From: Sulfuritalea sp.
GTDB lineage: Bacteria; Pseudomonadota; Gammaproteobacteria; Burkholderiales; Rhodocyclaceae
Reading direction: 5' to 3'
Assembly: GCA_016708585.1 (NCBI GenBank)
Contig: JADJFK010000024.1
Location: 1 to 51,797, forward strand
Length of the DNA: 51,797 nt
Each line of letters begins with the position of its first letter. Within the stretch, counting starts at the first letter, position 1. The notes under the pieces were generated by a model. It ran no database searches. It was not told where the DNA came from and was given only the letters and a program-made list of their open reading frames with translations. Below, piece after piece: positions 24,069 through 34,596 of the stretch. The position numbers and the translations under genes are program-made.

Positions 24069-24094
24069 GGGCGGTTCCTTTTCTTGACCCGCCC

Positions 24095-24122
24095 AGTATA
24101 GCCAGATTTTTACTAAAACTGG
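24095..24122 (-). promoter_or_regulatory. vapBC promoter/operator region
   Basis: TATACT at 24095-24100 serves as a candidate -10. Next to it is an imperfect inverted repeat with arms CCAG/CTGG and TTTT/AAAA (24102-24122), the only AT-rich patch in the 54-nt gap between clpB and vapB. Confidence 0.4.
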
Positions 24123-26711
<2,589 letters not shown>

Positions 26712-26746
26712 GGTGTTAGCCTCAGAAGGATGTCATTGCACCCAAC

Positions 26747-26771
26747 ATGGGGATTGCGCGGCCGATTTCAA
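26747..26771 (-). promoter_or_regulatory. sigma-32 heat-shock promoter of clpB
   Basis: TTGAAA (26766-26771), 13-nt spacer, CCCCAT (26747-26752) followed by GTT on the minus strand, about 36 nt before the clpB ATG. This matches the RpoH consensus closely. Confidence 0.8.
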
Positions 26772-26799
26772 TCCTCGATCGCGGCGCCGGCCCGACCGG

Positions 26800-27162
26800 C
26801 TACCCGGCCAGCAAAACCAGCAGCGCCAGCAGGGCGGGCCCGCCCTGCAGATAGAGGATTCGCCTGCTCACCGTGAGGCCGCCGTAGATCCCCGCCACGA
26901 TCACGCAGGCCAGGAAAAACATCTGGATATGAACCCCTGCCGCCGCGCCCGGATAGACCAGACCCCACAGCAGGCCGGCGGCCAGAAAGCCGTTGTACAG
27001 GCCCTGGTTGGCCGCCAGCACCTTCGAATCCTCGGCTTTCTGCGCCGTGTTGCCGAAGGTCTTGAGCCCTTTCGGCGTGGTCCACAGGAACATTTCGAGG
27101 TAGAGGAAATACAGGTGTTCCAGCGCCACCAGCACTACCAAAGCGATGCCGAGAACTTTCAT
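26800..27162 (-). CDS. DUF1304 integral membrane protein
   Basis: A 120-residue protein with about four hydrophobic segments. The family pattern is visible: HLYFLYLEMFLW near the first segment, TPKGLKTFG, NQGLYNGFLAAGL, and a terminal ILYLQGGPALLALL. DUF1304 proteins are small inner-membrane proteins of unknown function. Upstream gap 27163-27321 is a divergent promoter region with phaP. Confidence 0.85.
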   Translation of the reverse strand: MKVLGIALVVLVALEHLYFLYLEMFLWTTPKGLKTFGNTAQKAEDSKVLAANQGLYNGFLAAGLLWGLVYPGAAAGVHIQMFFLACVIVAGIYGGLTVSRRILYLQGGPALLALLVLLAG

Positions 27163-27248
27163 GGTTTGCCCCTTGCCGGAAATCGGCCAAGGTCCAGTAT
27201 CGGCCAGCCAACCGCCCCCGGCAAGCGGCGGGGCGGAAACGAGGCGGT

Positions 27249-27262
27249 TTGATTTAGGTCAG
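27249..27262 (+). promoter_or_regulatory. FNR-like box upstream of phasin
   Basis: TTGAT-TTAG-GTCAG, one strong and one weaker half-site of the FNR/Anr motif. Its centre is about 41 nt before a start site predicted from the -10-like TACATT at 27284-27289. The second half-site is imperfect. Confidence 0.35.
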
Positions 27263-27321
27263 AGTCCCGTAAGCCATTGGTGGTACATTGAATCTTTCGA
27301 ATCACTCACGGGAGAATCATC

Positions 27322-27840
27322 ATGGTAGCCAAGATAGAGCAATTCACCGAGCTGCACCGCAAGAACATGGAAGCTGCCATGCGCATGGCACAGATGTCGA
27401 TCGAGAATTCACAGCGCATCATGGCCCTGCAATCCGAGCTGGCCAAGGAAATGTTCCAGAGCGGCGTCGAGAACGCCAAGGCCCTGACCACCGCGCGCGA
27501 CCCGCAGACCGCGCTGCAGCTGCGCACCGAGTACGCCCAGGAAACCACGCAGCGCATGGTGGCTGCGGCGCAGCAGATCGCCGAGATCAGCAATGCCGCC
27601 CGCGCCGAATTCGCCCGCCTGGTCACCGAGCAGCTTGCCTCGGGTTCCCAGGACATGACCGAGTCCCTGCAGAGCTTCATGAAGAACCTGCCGGGCCAGA
27701 CGCCGAACATGATGGAATCCTTCCAGCAGGCGATCGCCACCGCCAACCAGGCCTTCGAGCAGATCACCAAGGCCTCCAACGCCGCGATGAACAGCGTCGG
27801 TGACGCCGTCAAGAAGTCGACCGGCGCCAAGCGCAAGTAA
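27322..27840 (+). CDS. phaP: phasin, PHA granule-associated protein
   Basis: 172 residues, almost wholly amphipathic helix, with the phasin-2 pattern (EQFTELHRKNMEAAMRMAQMSIENSQRIMALQ split over the first 40 residues, then AQETTQRM, EISNAARAEF) and a basic end KKSTGAKRK. Phasins coat polyhydroxyalkanoate granules, so the organism probably stores PHA. Ribosome site GGGAGAA lies 8 nt upstream. A strong terminator follows. The moaE frame on the other strand remains open through most of this gene. Confidence 0.92.
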   Translation: MVAKIEQFTELHRKNMEAAMRMAQMSIENSQRIMALQSELAKEMFQSGVENAKALTTARDPQTALQLRTEYAQETTQRMVAAAQQIAEISNAARAEFARLVTEQLASGSQDMTESLQSFMKNLPGQTPNMMESFQQAIATANQAFEQITKASNAAMNSVGDAVKKSTGAKRK

Positions 27841-28410
27841 CACAAGGCGTTGCCGAAAGAACGGCTGGCCGCGCAAGCGGTCAGCCGTTTTGTTTGTGGC
27901 CTCCCAGCGCCCGGCGGCGTGGTCGTCGCTCTCGCGGGCATCGACCCAGCGCCCGCCCGCAGCGGTTTCTTCCTTCTTCCAAAAGGGCGCGCGGGTCTTC
28001 AGGTAGTCCATGATGAACTCGCAGGCGGCAAAAGCCTCGCCGCGATGCGCCGAGGCCACCGCGACGAAGACGATGCGGTCGCCCGGCACCAGGCGGCCGA
28101 CGCGATGGATCACCCGCACGCCGCAGATGTCCCAGCGCCCGCGCGCTTCTTCAACGATGGCCTGCAGCGCCTTTTCGGTCATGCCCGGATAGTGTTCCAG
28201 GCTCATGGCCTGCACGGCCGGCGTCTCGCCGGCGCCGTCCGCAGGGGATACCGCCCCCCGCTGCGCCGGAGGCATAACTTTCCCTGCCTGCTTGTCGGCC
28301 CGCACCAGGCCGACGAAACTCGCCACCGCGCCGACGTCCTCGCGCCCGGCCGACAGCGCCGCGATCTCGGCGCCGGCGTCGAAGTCGGCCTGCTGGACGC
28401 TGACGCTCAT
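27409..28410 (-). CDS. moaE: molybdopterin synthase large subunit with unusual read-through tail
   Basis: The conserved part (residues 1 to about 172) is MoaE, which with MoaD thiocarboxylate inserts the dithiolene sulfurs of molybdopterin. HRVGRLVPGD, VASAHRGEAF, CEFIMDYLKTRAPFWKKE and the terminal WVDARESDDHAAGRW are clear. Two oddities are present. A roughly 25-residue insert after QAGKV (about residues 44-68) derives from a long form of the dispersed repeat. No stop follows the normal end at about 27895, so the frame runs 160 codons further, through the phaP terminator and antisense to phaP, to 27409. The extension has no recognisable domain. A lost stop or a sequence error are both possible. 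Confidence 0.85.
   Translation of the reverse strand: MSVSVQQADFDAGAEIAALSAGREDVGAVASFVGLVRADKQAGKVMPPAQRGAVSPADGAGETPAVQAMSLEHYPGMTEKALQAIVEEARGRWDICGVRVIHRVGRLVPGDRIVFVAVASAHRGEAFAACEFIMDYLKTRAPFWKKEETAAGGRWVDARESDDHAAGRWEATNKTADRLRGQPFFRQRLVLLALGAGRLLDGVTDAVHRGVGGLGDLLEGLVGGGDRLLEGFHHVRRLARQVLHEALQGLGHVLGTRGKLLGDQAGEFGAGGIADLGDLLRRSHHALRGFLGVLGAQLQRGLRVARGGQGLGVLDAALEHFLGQLGLQGHDAL
27860..27895 (+). terminator. strong rho-independent terminator after phaP
   Basis: A 13-bp stem (AACGGCTGGCCGC with GCGGTCAGCCGTT, one G-T wobble) closed by a GCAA loop and followed by a T-rich tract. It lies 20 nt after the phaP stop. The same bases are read as codons by the moaE frame on the minus strand. 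Confidence 0.85.
28217..28281 (-). repeat. long form of the dispersed element in moaE
   Basis: On the coding strand it begins AAAGT and ends GGCGCCGGCGAGACGCC, like the short element, but about 38 nt containing an imperfect hairpin (CGCAGCGGGG pairing with CCCCTGCG) lie between the two parts. It adds about 25 residues to MoaE in frame. Confidence 0.55.
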
Positions 28411-28411
28411 T

Positions 28412-28663
28412 TCAGCCGCCCGTCACCGGCGGAAAGAAGGCGACTTCGTCGCCGTCCTTGACCGCCGCGTCGAGACCGACCATCTGCTGGTTCACCGCGA
28501 CCCGCAGATTCTTCATCGAGGCCAGCGCGCCCCACGCCTGGCCGCGCGCGGCAAGATGGTCGCGCAACGCGCCCGCCGTGGCGATGCCCGCCGGCAGGGC
28601 CAGCGATTCCGAAGCCGCGCCCAGCGCCTCGCGCAAGCCGGCAAAGAAAAGTACCTTGACCAT
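28412..28663 (-). CDS. moaD: molybdopterin synthase sulfur-carrier subunit
   Basis: An 83-residue ubiquitin-like protein starting MVKVLFFAGLREAL and ending FFPPVTGG. The C-terminal Gly-Gly is adenylated and thiocarboxylated by MoeB and donates sulfur to MoaE. It lies 1 nt before the moaE start and 7 nt after moeA, within the Mo-cofactor operon. ATG 28663 is chosen because it aligns with the family; the longer frame adds unrelated residues. Confidence 0.93.
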   Translation of the reverse strand: MVKVLFFAGLREALGAASESLALPAGIATAGALRDHLAARGQAWGALASMKNLRVAVNQQMVGLDAAVKDGDEVAFFPPVTGG

Positions 28664-28670
28664 GGATTGA

Positions 28671-29894
28671 CTATAGCAGCTCGGAAAACGGCAGGAAGCG
28701 CACCGTGTCGCCGCTGACAATGGCCCGGCGCGGCGGATTGTCGATCAGGCCGTCGGCCCAGGTGCAGGACGTGAGCACGCCCGAACTCTGGTTGGGGAAC
28801 AGGTCCAGCCCGCCGGTATCGTTGATCCGGGCGCGCAGGAACTCGCGGCGCGGATCGCCCTTGAAATCGAAGTCCGCCTGCAGCCCCCGCGCCCTCGGCC
28901 GCAGCTCGGTAGCGCCCTGACTCTTGAGGATGAAGGGCCGCACCAGCATGACGAAGGTGACGAAGCTCGACACCGGGTTGCCCGGCAGCCCGATGAAGGC
29001 CGCCGCGCCTTTGCCTGCCGTGTCGCCGGCGCCGAGATTTCCCCCGACCCGGCCGAAGGCCAGCGGCTTGCCCGGCTTGATCGCGATCTTCCACAGGTCG
29101 AGCGCGCCTTCCGCCTCGACCGCCGGCTTGACGTGGTCCTCCTCGCCGACCGAGACGCCGCCGCTGGTCAGGATCAGGTCGTTGCCGGCCGCGGCGGCGC
29201 GCAGCGCCGCACGCGTCGCCTCGCGCGTGTCGGGCACGATGCCGAGGTCGTCGACCACGCAGCCGAGGCCTTCGAGCAGGGCGCGCAGCGTGTAGCGGTT
29301 GGAGTTGTAGATACCGCCCGGCTTGAGCGGCTCGCCGGGCATCGCCAGTTCGTCGCCGGTGGAGAACAGCGCGACGCGCAGGCGGCGGAACACCTTGAGC
29401 TGCGCGGCGCCGACCGATGCGGCAACACCGACATGGGCGGCGGTGAGGCGCGTGCCGGCGGCCAGCACTTCTCTGCCTACGGCGATGTCCTCGCCGCGAC
29501 GGCGGATCCACTCGCCGGGATGCGGCACATGGTTCACGGTGACGGCATCGCCGTCCGGCGCACACAGCTCCTGCATCACCACCGCGTCGGCGCCGGCCGG
29601 CAGCGGCGCGCCGGTGAAAATGCGCGCCGCCGTGCCCGGCGCCAGCGTATGGCCGACGCTGCCGGCCGGGATGCGCTGCGCCACGGCCAGCTTCGTGCCG
29701 GCGACGGTGACATCGGCACAGCGGACGGCGTAACCATCCATCGAGGTATTGTCCAGCGGCGGCACGTCGATGGCGGAACGCAGGCCGGAGGCCAGCACCC
29801 GTCCGGCGGCGGCCTGGGTCGGCACCGCTTCGGTATCCGTCGCTATCGGGGCGCCCGCCAGCAGGCGCGTCAACGCATCTTCGTAATCAAGCAT
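28671..29894 (-). CDS. moeA: molybdopterin molybdenumtransferase
   Basis: 407 residues; inserts molybdate into adenylylated molybdopterin. N-terminal DNTSMDGYAVR, the IFTGAPLPAGADAVVMQE block, domain 3 STGDEL and SGGVSVGEEDHVK, and GLPGNPVSSFV are all present. Residues 285-293 (NLGAGDTAG) correspond to the dispersed repeat and sit in the loop just before GLPGNPVS, a variable turn in the family. It overlaps mobB by 8 nt. Confidence 0.95.
   Translation of the reverse strand: MLDYEDALTRLLAGAPIATDTEAVPTQAAAGRVLASGLRSAIDVPPLDNTSMDGYAVRCADVTVAGTKLAVAQRIPAGSVGHTLAPGTAARIFTGAPLPAGADAVVMQELCAPDGDAVTVNHVPHPGEWIRRRGEDIAVGREVLAAGTRLTAAHVGVAASVGAAQLKVFRRLRVALFSTGDELAMPGEPLKPGGIYNSNRYTLRALLEGLGCVVDDLGIVPDTREATRAALRAAAAGNDLILTSGGVSVGEEDHVKPAVEAEGALDLWKIAIKPGKPLAFGRVGGNLGAGDTAGKGAAAFIGLPGNPVSSFVTFVMLVRPFILKSQGATELRPRARGLQADFDFKGDPRREFLRARINDTGGLDLFPNQSSGVLTSCTWADGLIDNPPRRAIVSGDTVRFLPFSELL
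29017..29040 (-). repeat. dispersed element in moeA
   Basis: Perfect over GGCGCCGGCGACACGG with two changes at the A-rich end (AATCT for AAGT). Read N-L-G-A-G-D-T-A in sense frame. Confidence 0.75.
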
Positions 29895-30402
29895 TCCTGA
29901 ACCCCAGATGACGCAAGATGAAATCCGCGATCGCGTCGCGGTCGTCGAGTGCCAGTATCGGCAAGCTGGTCTGCCCGGCCAGCGCGGCCGGCTCGTCGGT
30001 GGCCACGGCGACGATGGTTTCCATGCCGGTGCCGGCGATCAGCGGCTTGCCCACCGACGGCCGATGCACTTCCAGCTTGGGGATCGGCGTCTGCTTGAAA
30101 CCCTCGACCAGCACCAGGTCGCAATCGGAAAAGCGCGCGATCTGTTCCTCCAGCGACGGCTCGGGCGCGCCGCGCAGTTCGTGCATCAGCACCCAGCGCT
30201 GGTCGGAAATCAGCAGCACTTCCGCGCAGCCTGCCTCGCGCAGCCGGTAGGAATCCTTGCCCGGGTGGTCGATGTCGAAGCGGTGGTGGGCGTGCTTGAT
30301 CAGCGAAACGCGCAGGCCGGCCGCCGTCAGGCGCGGAATCAGTTCTTCCAGCAGCGTGGTCTTGCCCGACCCGGACCAGCCGGCGAGTCCGAAGACTTTC
30401 AT
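29887..30402 (-). CDS. mobB: molybdopterin-guanine dinucleotide biosynthesis adaptor MobB
   Basis: 171-residue P-loop GTPase-like protein: FGLAGWSGSGKTTLLEELIP at the N-terminus, IKHAHHRFDIDHPGKDS, LVLVEGFKQ and IVAVATDEP. MobB assists MobA in MGD cofactor synthesis. ATG 30402 overlaps the stop of the preceding ATP-grasp-like gene (ATGA). MobA is not in the window. Confidence 0.93.
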   Translation of the reverse strand: MKVFGLAGWSGSGKTTLLEELIPRLTAAGLRVSLIKHAHHRFDIDHPGKDSYRLREAGCAEVLLISDQRWVLMHELRGAPEPSLEEQIARFSDCDLVLVEGFKQTPIPKLEVHRPSVGKPLIAGTGMETIVAVATDEPAALAGQTSLPILALDDRDAIADFILRHLGFRNA

Positions 30403-31718
30403 GTTTGCCCCTGCAAGGACGGTACGGTCAGCACCGGCGCAAAGCCGCCGCCGGGGGTGCGGAAATTGGTGGTCTGGCCCTGCCACAAACGGGCCGCGAC
30501 CAGTTGCACATGCCCGTTATAGACATAGTTGCGCAGATCGAGCTTGAGCTCCACCGGGGCCTCGCCGACTTTCAGCGTGCGCGACGACGGCGGCACCAGC
30601 GCCTGGGCGATGTAGTTGCCGGCCAGCACCTCGTCGAACACGCGCCGGGTGATCTTGTCGCCGCGATAGGCGGCCTTCGAACCGTAGCCCGCCGCCGGCT
30701 TGAAGAAGAGTTGCTTGCGCCGCGCCCACAGGTCGTCGGCGTGCGCCGGCAGGACCAGTTCGGTGCGCGGAATCTTGTTCGCCAGCGTGGCGCGCGTTTC
30801 GGCATCGACGCCCCATGAAACCAGCAGGGCGTCATCGCACAAGGCCACCAGGTTGCGCTTGTCGGCGTACAGGGCATGCGCCTGCGGATGCGGCGTGATC
30901 AGCGCGGCATCGGTGAGCCACGCCTCGCGCAGGGCCGCATTGGCCGGCGCTTCAAGGGCGAAATCGGTGAGCCGGTTGTAGACCAGGTCGATGCGCGAAC
31001 CGCCATGCCCACCGTACCAAAGCGCGCCGTCGCGAAACGCCAGCGCCTGCGGATCGCAGATCACCGCCTCGATGCCGGCGCGCTCGAACAGGCGCTGGAA
31101 CAGCACGAATTCGGGATAGAGGTACTGCGTCAGCGGCGCTTCGTCGACGATCGCGATGCGTTTCACCGTATCGCCGGCGCCGACTTTTGCGGCGGCGAAG
31201 GCACGCCACTCGGCGCGGAACATGTCGAGGAACAGGTGTTCCGCCGTATCGGAGCCGAGATCGCCGGGCAGCAGCGCCTCGACGTCTTCGCAGCAGGCCT
31301 TCTGCGCGCGCGCCAGCAGGGCATTGAGCAGGCCGCCGCCGGCATTGGTGTTGATTTCGATCAGTTGCGGTCCGGTATTGCCGAGATGGAAGTCGTAGCC
31401 GAGGAACACGCCCGGCGCCGCACAGCGATGCCGCGCGCTCGAAGGCGCCCAGGCCAGCACATGCTCGCGATATGCCGGCAAGGCAACGACACGCTCCACC
31501 GCGGCCACCAGGCGCGCCATGCGCTGCACGTGCTCGGCGCTGACGAAGGCCACCGACGAGGAAAACAGATGCGGCCGCCCCGCCATCACCTCGGCGTGGA
31601 AACCGGGACTGACGCGCTCCAGCTCGGCTTCCAGTCCGTCACGGTCGAGCGACACGCACTGGCAACCGGCATTCAGCCGGTCGGCGAGTTCGATGCTGTC
31701 AGGGCTGGGATTGTTCAT
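30399..31718 (-). CDS. conserved ATP-grasp-like protein, function unknown
   Basis: 439 residues with an ATP-grasp flavour: GYDFHLGNTGPQLIEINTNAGG early in the chain, then QLFFKPAAGYGSKAAYRGDKITRRVF and LDLRNYVYNGHVQL late, as in glutathionylspermidine-synthase-like or circularly permuted ATP-grasp enzymes. No product can be assigned. It overlaps dinG by 20 nt and mobB by 4 nt, so it belongs to the operon, although a Mo-cofactor role is not implied. Residues 177-184 are the KVGAGDTV octapeptide of the dispersed repeat. Confidence 0.65.
   Translation of the reverse strand: MNNPSPDSIELADRLNAGCQCVSLDRDGLEAELERVSPGFHAEVMAGRPHLFSSSVAFVSAEHVQRMARLVAAVERVVALPAYREHVLAWAPSSARHRCAAPGVFLGYDFHLGNTGPQLIEINTNAGGGLLNALLARAQKACCEDVEALLPGDLGSDTAEHLFLDMFRAEWRAFAAAKVGAGDTVKRIAIVDEAPLTQYLYPEFVLFQRLFERAGIEAVICDPQALAFRDGALWYGGHGGSRIDLVYNRLTDFALEAPANAALREAWLTDAALITPHPQAHALYADKRNLVALCDDALLVSWGVDAETRATLANKIPRTELVLPAHADDLWARRKQLFFKPAAGYGSKAAYRGDKITRRVFDEVLAGNYIAQALVPPSSRTLKVGEAPVELKLDLRNYVYNGHVQLVAARLWQGQTTNFRTPGGGFAPVLTVPSLQGQT
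31165..31188 (-). repeat. dispersed element in ATP-grasp-like gene
   Basis: Core copy with GATACGG, read K-V-G-A-G-D-T-V in sense frame in a presumptive inter-domain loop. Confidence 0.85.
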
Positions 31719-33693
31719 GCGGCAATTCTACCGGCAGCGCGCGCAGGAAAAAGTCCTCCACCTCGGCCACGTCGCGCGTGCGACGCATCGGCGGCAGCGA
31801 ACGCCAGATGGCCTTGCCGTAGGGCTTGCCGGTCAGGCGCGGGTCGCAGATCATCAGCACGCCGCGGTCATCCTCGTCGCGGATCAGCCGCCCCGAGCCC
31901 TGCTTCATGTTGATCACGGCGCGCGGCAACTGGTATTCCATGAAGGGATTGCGCCCCGCCGCACGCAGCTTGTCGATGCGCGCCGAGAGCACCGGGTCGT
32001 CCGGCGGAGCGAACGGCAGCTTGTCGATCACCACCAGCGACAGCGCCTCGCCACGCACGTCGACGCCCTCCCAGAAGCTCTGGCTGGCAACCAGGATCGC
32101 ATTGCCGAGGAAACGGAAGCGCTCCAGCAGTTCCGAGCGCGAACCCTCGCCCTGCATCAGCAAGGGTAGTTCGAGGCCTTCGGCGGCAAGCTTCTCCTGC
32201 AGCAGTTCGCGGATGCGGCGCATCGCGCGCAAGGACGTACACAGCACGAAGGCGCGACCGCCCGAAGCGCGGATCGCCGGCCAGGCGGCTTCCGCCACGG
32301 CTTCCTGGTACATCGCGCTGTTGGGGTCTGGCATCCCGGTCGGCGCATACAACAGCGCATTCTTCCCGTAATCGAAGGGGCTGCCCCATACCGCGGTATC
32401 GGCCTCCGCCAGCCCGAGCTCGCCGCAGTAGTGGGCAAAATTGCTGCCCACCGCAAGCGTCGCCGAGGTGAAAATCCAGGCGCGCGGATGGCCCTCCATC
32501 TGGCGCCGGAAGATCGGCGCGATGTCGAGCGGCGTCAGGTTGAGCGACATCGCCTGCGAATAGACCTCGACCCATTTCACTACATCATCACCGCCGGCCA
32601 CCTCCGGATCGGCGCTACCGCCACGCCAACGCTTGAGCGCCGCCGCCAGTTCCTGCGCGCGCCGCAGGCAGTTGGCCAGACCCTCGCCGCGCTCGGCCTG
32701 GGTGTCGAGGTGGCGGCCGAGTTCGGCAATCGCATCGGCCAGTCCTTGCAGCGCCGCGCGGAATTCACTTTCGCTCTCGACCCTGGCCGCCGGCAGGCGC
32801 AGGTTCTCGCCCTTCACCGCCAGGCGCAGGTCGCGCGCGGCCTTGTCCAGCGCCTGCGCGGCATCCTGCAGCGCCGGGTAATCCTTGGCGGCGACGATGG
32901 CCTCGTTCCTTGTGTCGCGCGCCAGCTCGATGACCTGGCTGGTCGACACGCTCTCGCCGAAGAACAGCCCCGCCACCTCGGGCAACTGGTGGGCCTCGTC
33001 GAAAATGATCGTGTTGCAGGCCGGCAGCAGTTCGCCCATGTCCTCGTCCTTCAACATCACGTCGGCGAAGAACAGGTGGTGATTGACCACCACCACGTCG
33101 GCCGTCAGCGCATCCTGGCGCGCGGCGAGGACGAAGCAGTCCTTGACGTTCGGGCATTCCTGGCCCAGGCAGTTCTCGCGCGTCGAGGTGGCCAGGCCCC
33201 AGGCCCCGGAATCCTCCGGCACGTCGATGCATTCGGCCTTGTCGCCGGTCTTGGTGCGCTCGGCGAAGCGCGCGATCTTGCGCAGGTGCGCCGCTTCCTC
33301 GCGCGAAGCCAGGCGCCCGGCGTCCATCGCACGTTCGAGGTGATAAGGGCAGACGTAGTTGGCGCGGCCCTTGAGCAGCGCGATCGACGCGCCCACCTTC
33401 AACGCAGCGCGCACCGTCGGCAGGTCCCGGTTGAAGAGCTGGTCCTGCAGGGTCTTGGTCCCGGTCGAGACGATCACCTTGCCGCCCGAGAGCAGCGCCG
33501 GCACCAGGTAGGCGAAGGTCTTGCCGGTGCCGGTGCCGGCTTCCGTCACCAGCGCCAGGTTGCCGGCGATCGCCTTTGCGATGCGCTGCGCCATCTCCAG
33601 CTGCTGCGGCCGCGGGCGAAAGCCCGGCACGGCGGCGGCGAGCGGCCCCCCGGGGGCGAAGATGCGGTCAATTTCGGGAATGGGATCGGACAT
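31699..33693 (-). CDS. DinG/YoaA-family ATP-dependent DNA helicase
   Basis: 664 residues from ATG 33693. An XPD-like superfamily 2 helicase with Walker A TEAGTGTGKTFAYLVP, Fe-S cluster cysteines (CPYHLERAM, then ENCLGQECPNVKDCF), DEAH box IFDEAHQLPE and motif VI GSGRLIRDEDDRG. It unwinds 5'-3' at forks, R-loops or damage; YoaA versus DinG is not separable here. Its upstream region contains the stump of a cation-efflux gene, so its original promoter may have been replaced or lies within that stump. Confidence 0.9.
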   Translation of the reverse strand: MSDPIPEIDRIFAPGGPLAAAVPGFRPRPQQLEMAQRIAKAIAGNLALVTEAGTGTGKTFAYLVPALLSGGKVIVSTGTKTLQDQLFNRDLPTVRAALKVGASIALLKGRANYVCPYHLERAMDAGRLASREEAAHLRKIARFAERTKTGDKAECIDVPEDSGAWGLATSTRENCLGQECPNVKDCFVLAARQDALTADVVVVNHHLFFADVMLKDEDMGELLPACNTIIFDEAHQLPEVAGLFFGESVSTSQVIELARDTRNEAIVAAKDYPALQDAAQALDKAARDLRLAVKGENLRLPAARVESESEFRAALQGLADAIAELGRHLDTQAERGEGLANCLRRAQELAAALKRWRGGSADPEVAGGDDVVKWVEVYSQAMSLNLTPLDIAPIFRRQMEGHPRAWIFTSATLAVGSNFAHYCGELGLAEADTAVWGSPFDYGKNALLYAPTGMPDPNSAMYQEAVAEAAWPAIRASGGRAFVLCTSLRAMRRIRELLQEKLAAEGLELPLLMQGEGSRSELLERFRFLGNAILVASQSFWEGVDVRGEALSLVVIDKLPFAPPDDPVLSARIDKLRAAGRNPFMEYQLPRAVINMKQGSGRLIRDEDDRGVLMICDPRLTGKPYGKAIWRSLPPMRRTRDVAEVEDFFLRALPVELPHEQSQP

Positions 33694-33717
33694 GGCGGGC
33701 GCGGCATGGTAGCACGC

Positions 33718-33860
33718 GACTCGATGGCATCCGAAAGCAAACCGACCGAGCCAGTAAGCTTCCATGCCACCACCTTGAGCAAGATGGTCGCAATCGCCGC
33801 CCCAATGGAAATCCACGCATAGCGTTGCAGGCTGGGTACGCCCGTATCAGTCATTATCAT
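33718..33860 (-). pseudogene. 5' stump of a cation diffusion facilitator gene
   Basis: From ATG 33860 about 47 codons read as the N-terminus of a CDF transporter: LQRYAWISIGAAIATILLK, then WKLTGSVGLLSDAIES. At about 33718 the homology stops where VNL should follow, and the next bases are the dinG leader. The start overlaps the octaheme cytochrome stop by 14 nt, so the gene was once the last member of that operon. The frame differs from that of dinG. Confidence 0.75.
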
Positions 33861-34596
33861 GTTTCCTGCCTTGCTTCCCTTTTCCCTCACGCTCCCTTCC
33901 TGGCATTCGGATATCGTGTTCGTCGGCATTCTTGTGGCACTCGACACAGTTGTCGAAATCGCGGATTCCTTCCTCGATATGTTTGCGACGGATTTTCTGC
34001 TGTGAGTGTTCATGACAGCCATAGCAGGTATAGCGGCTGTAATCGTTGCGGACATGGCAAGTCGCGCACTTAACGTTGTGATCGCGATCCAGTTCGAAAT
34101 ACTTTGCGTGATCGAAGGTGGCAGGCGTCCATTTGTCCTGGCTGTGGCATTGACTGCAATTGCCTGTGATCTGCTGGTGCAGGCTGTCCTTGGGTGACTT
34201 GTGGCAACCCTGGCATTCGTCGCGGGTCGCCTTTTCCAACAACCGATGATTGAACTTCCCGATCGGACGGAAACGCTTCACCCCGGCATGGTCGCTATGG
34301 CAGGCGATACAGTCCGAACTGACGAGTTTTTGGTGGAACGGTGTCGACGTCAGAGGTTTCTGGACTGGCAGACCTGTAGTGGTGAGCTTGCCGATCTCCT
34401 CCGGCTTGTGACAGCTGACGCAGCGTTCTGATTCGGCACCAGTGAATCCGGCGTGACAGGCAAAACAGTCCGATTCCAGTTTTGCATGGCCGGGAATCAA
34501 CTTGCCGGGGCCAACCATCAGGTTGGGATAGACGAAGGCAAGAACGGCCAACACAATCAGGTTGGCGGCAAGGATCCACTTGAGTGTGCGGCTCAT
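33847..34596 (-). CDS. octaheme cytochrome c, membrane-anchored
   Basis: 249 residues. An uncleaved N-terminal anchor (LKWILAANLIVLAVLAFVYPN) is followed by eight CxxCH heme sites: CFACH, CVSCH, CIACH, CQGCH, CSQCH, CATCH, CYGCH and CVECH. It is spaced like class III / NapC-NirT-associated multiheme proteins with added histidines for bis-His ligation, and ends in a basic/acidic tail. It should carry electrons in the periplasm between the cytochrome b upstream and an unknown acceptor. It overlaps the cytochrome b gene by 4 nt. Confidence 0.9.
   Translation of the reverse strand: MSRTLKWILAANLIVLAVLAFVYPNLMVGPGKLIPGHAKLESDCFACHAGFTGAESERCVSCHKPEEIGKLTTTGLPVQKPLTSTPFHQKLVSSDCIACHSDHAGVKRFRPIGKFNHRLLEKATRDECQGCHKSPKDSLHQQITGNCSQCHSQDKWTPATFDHAKYFELDRDHNVKCATCHVRNDYSRYTCYGCHEHSQQKIRRKHIEEGIRDFDNCVECHKNADEHDIRMPGREREGKGKQGRKHDND

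Noticed and set aside
33380..33400. KVGASIALLKGRANY in the DinG-type helicase
   Set aside because: Resembles the repeat peptide by chance; the DNA differs from the core and the motif is usual for the family.
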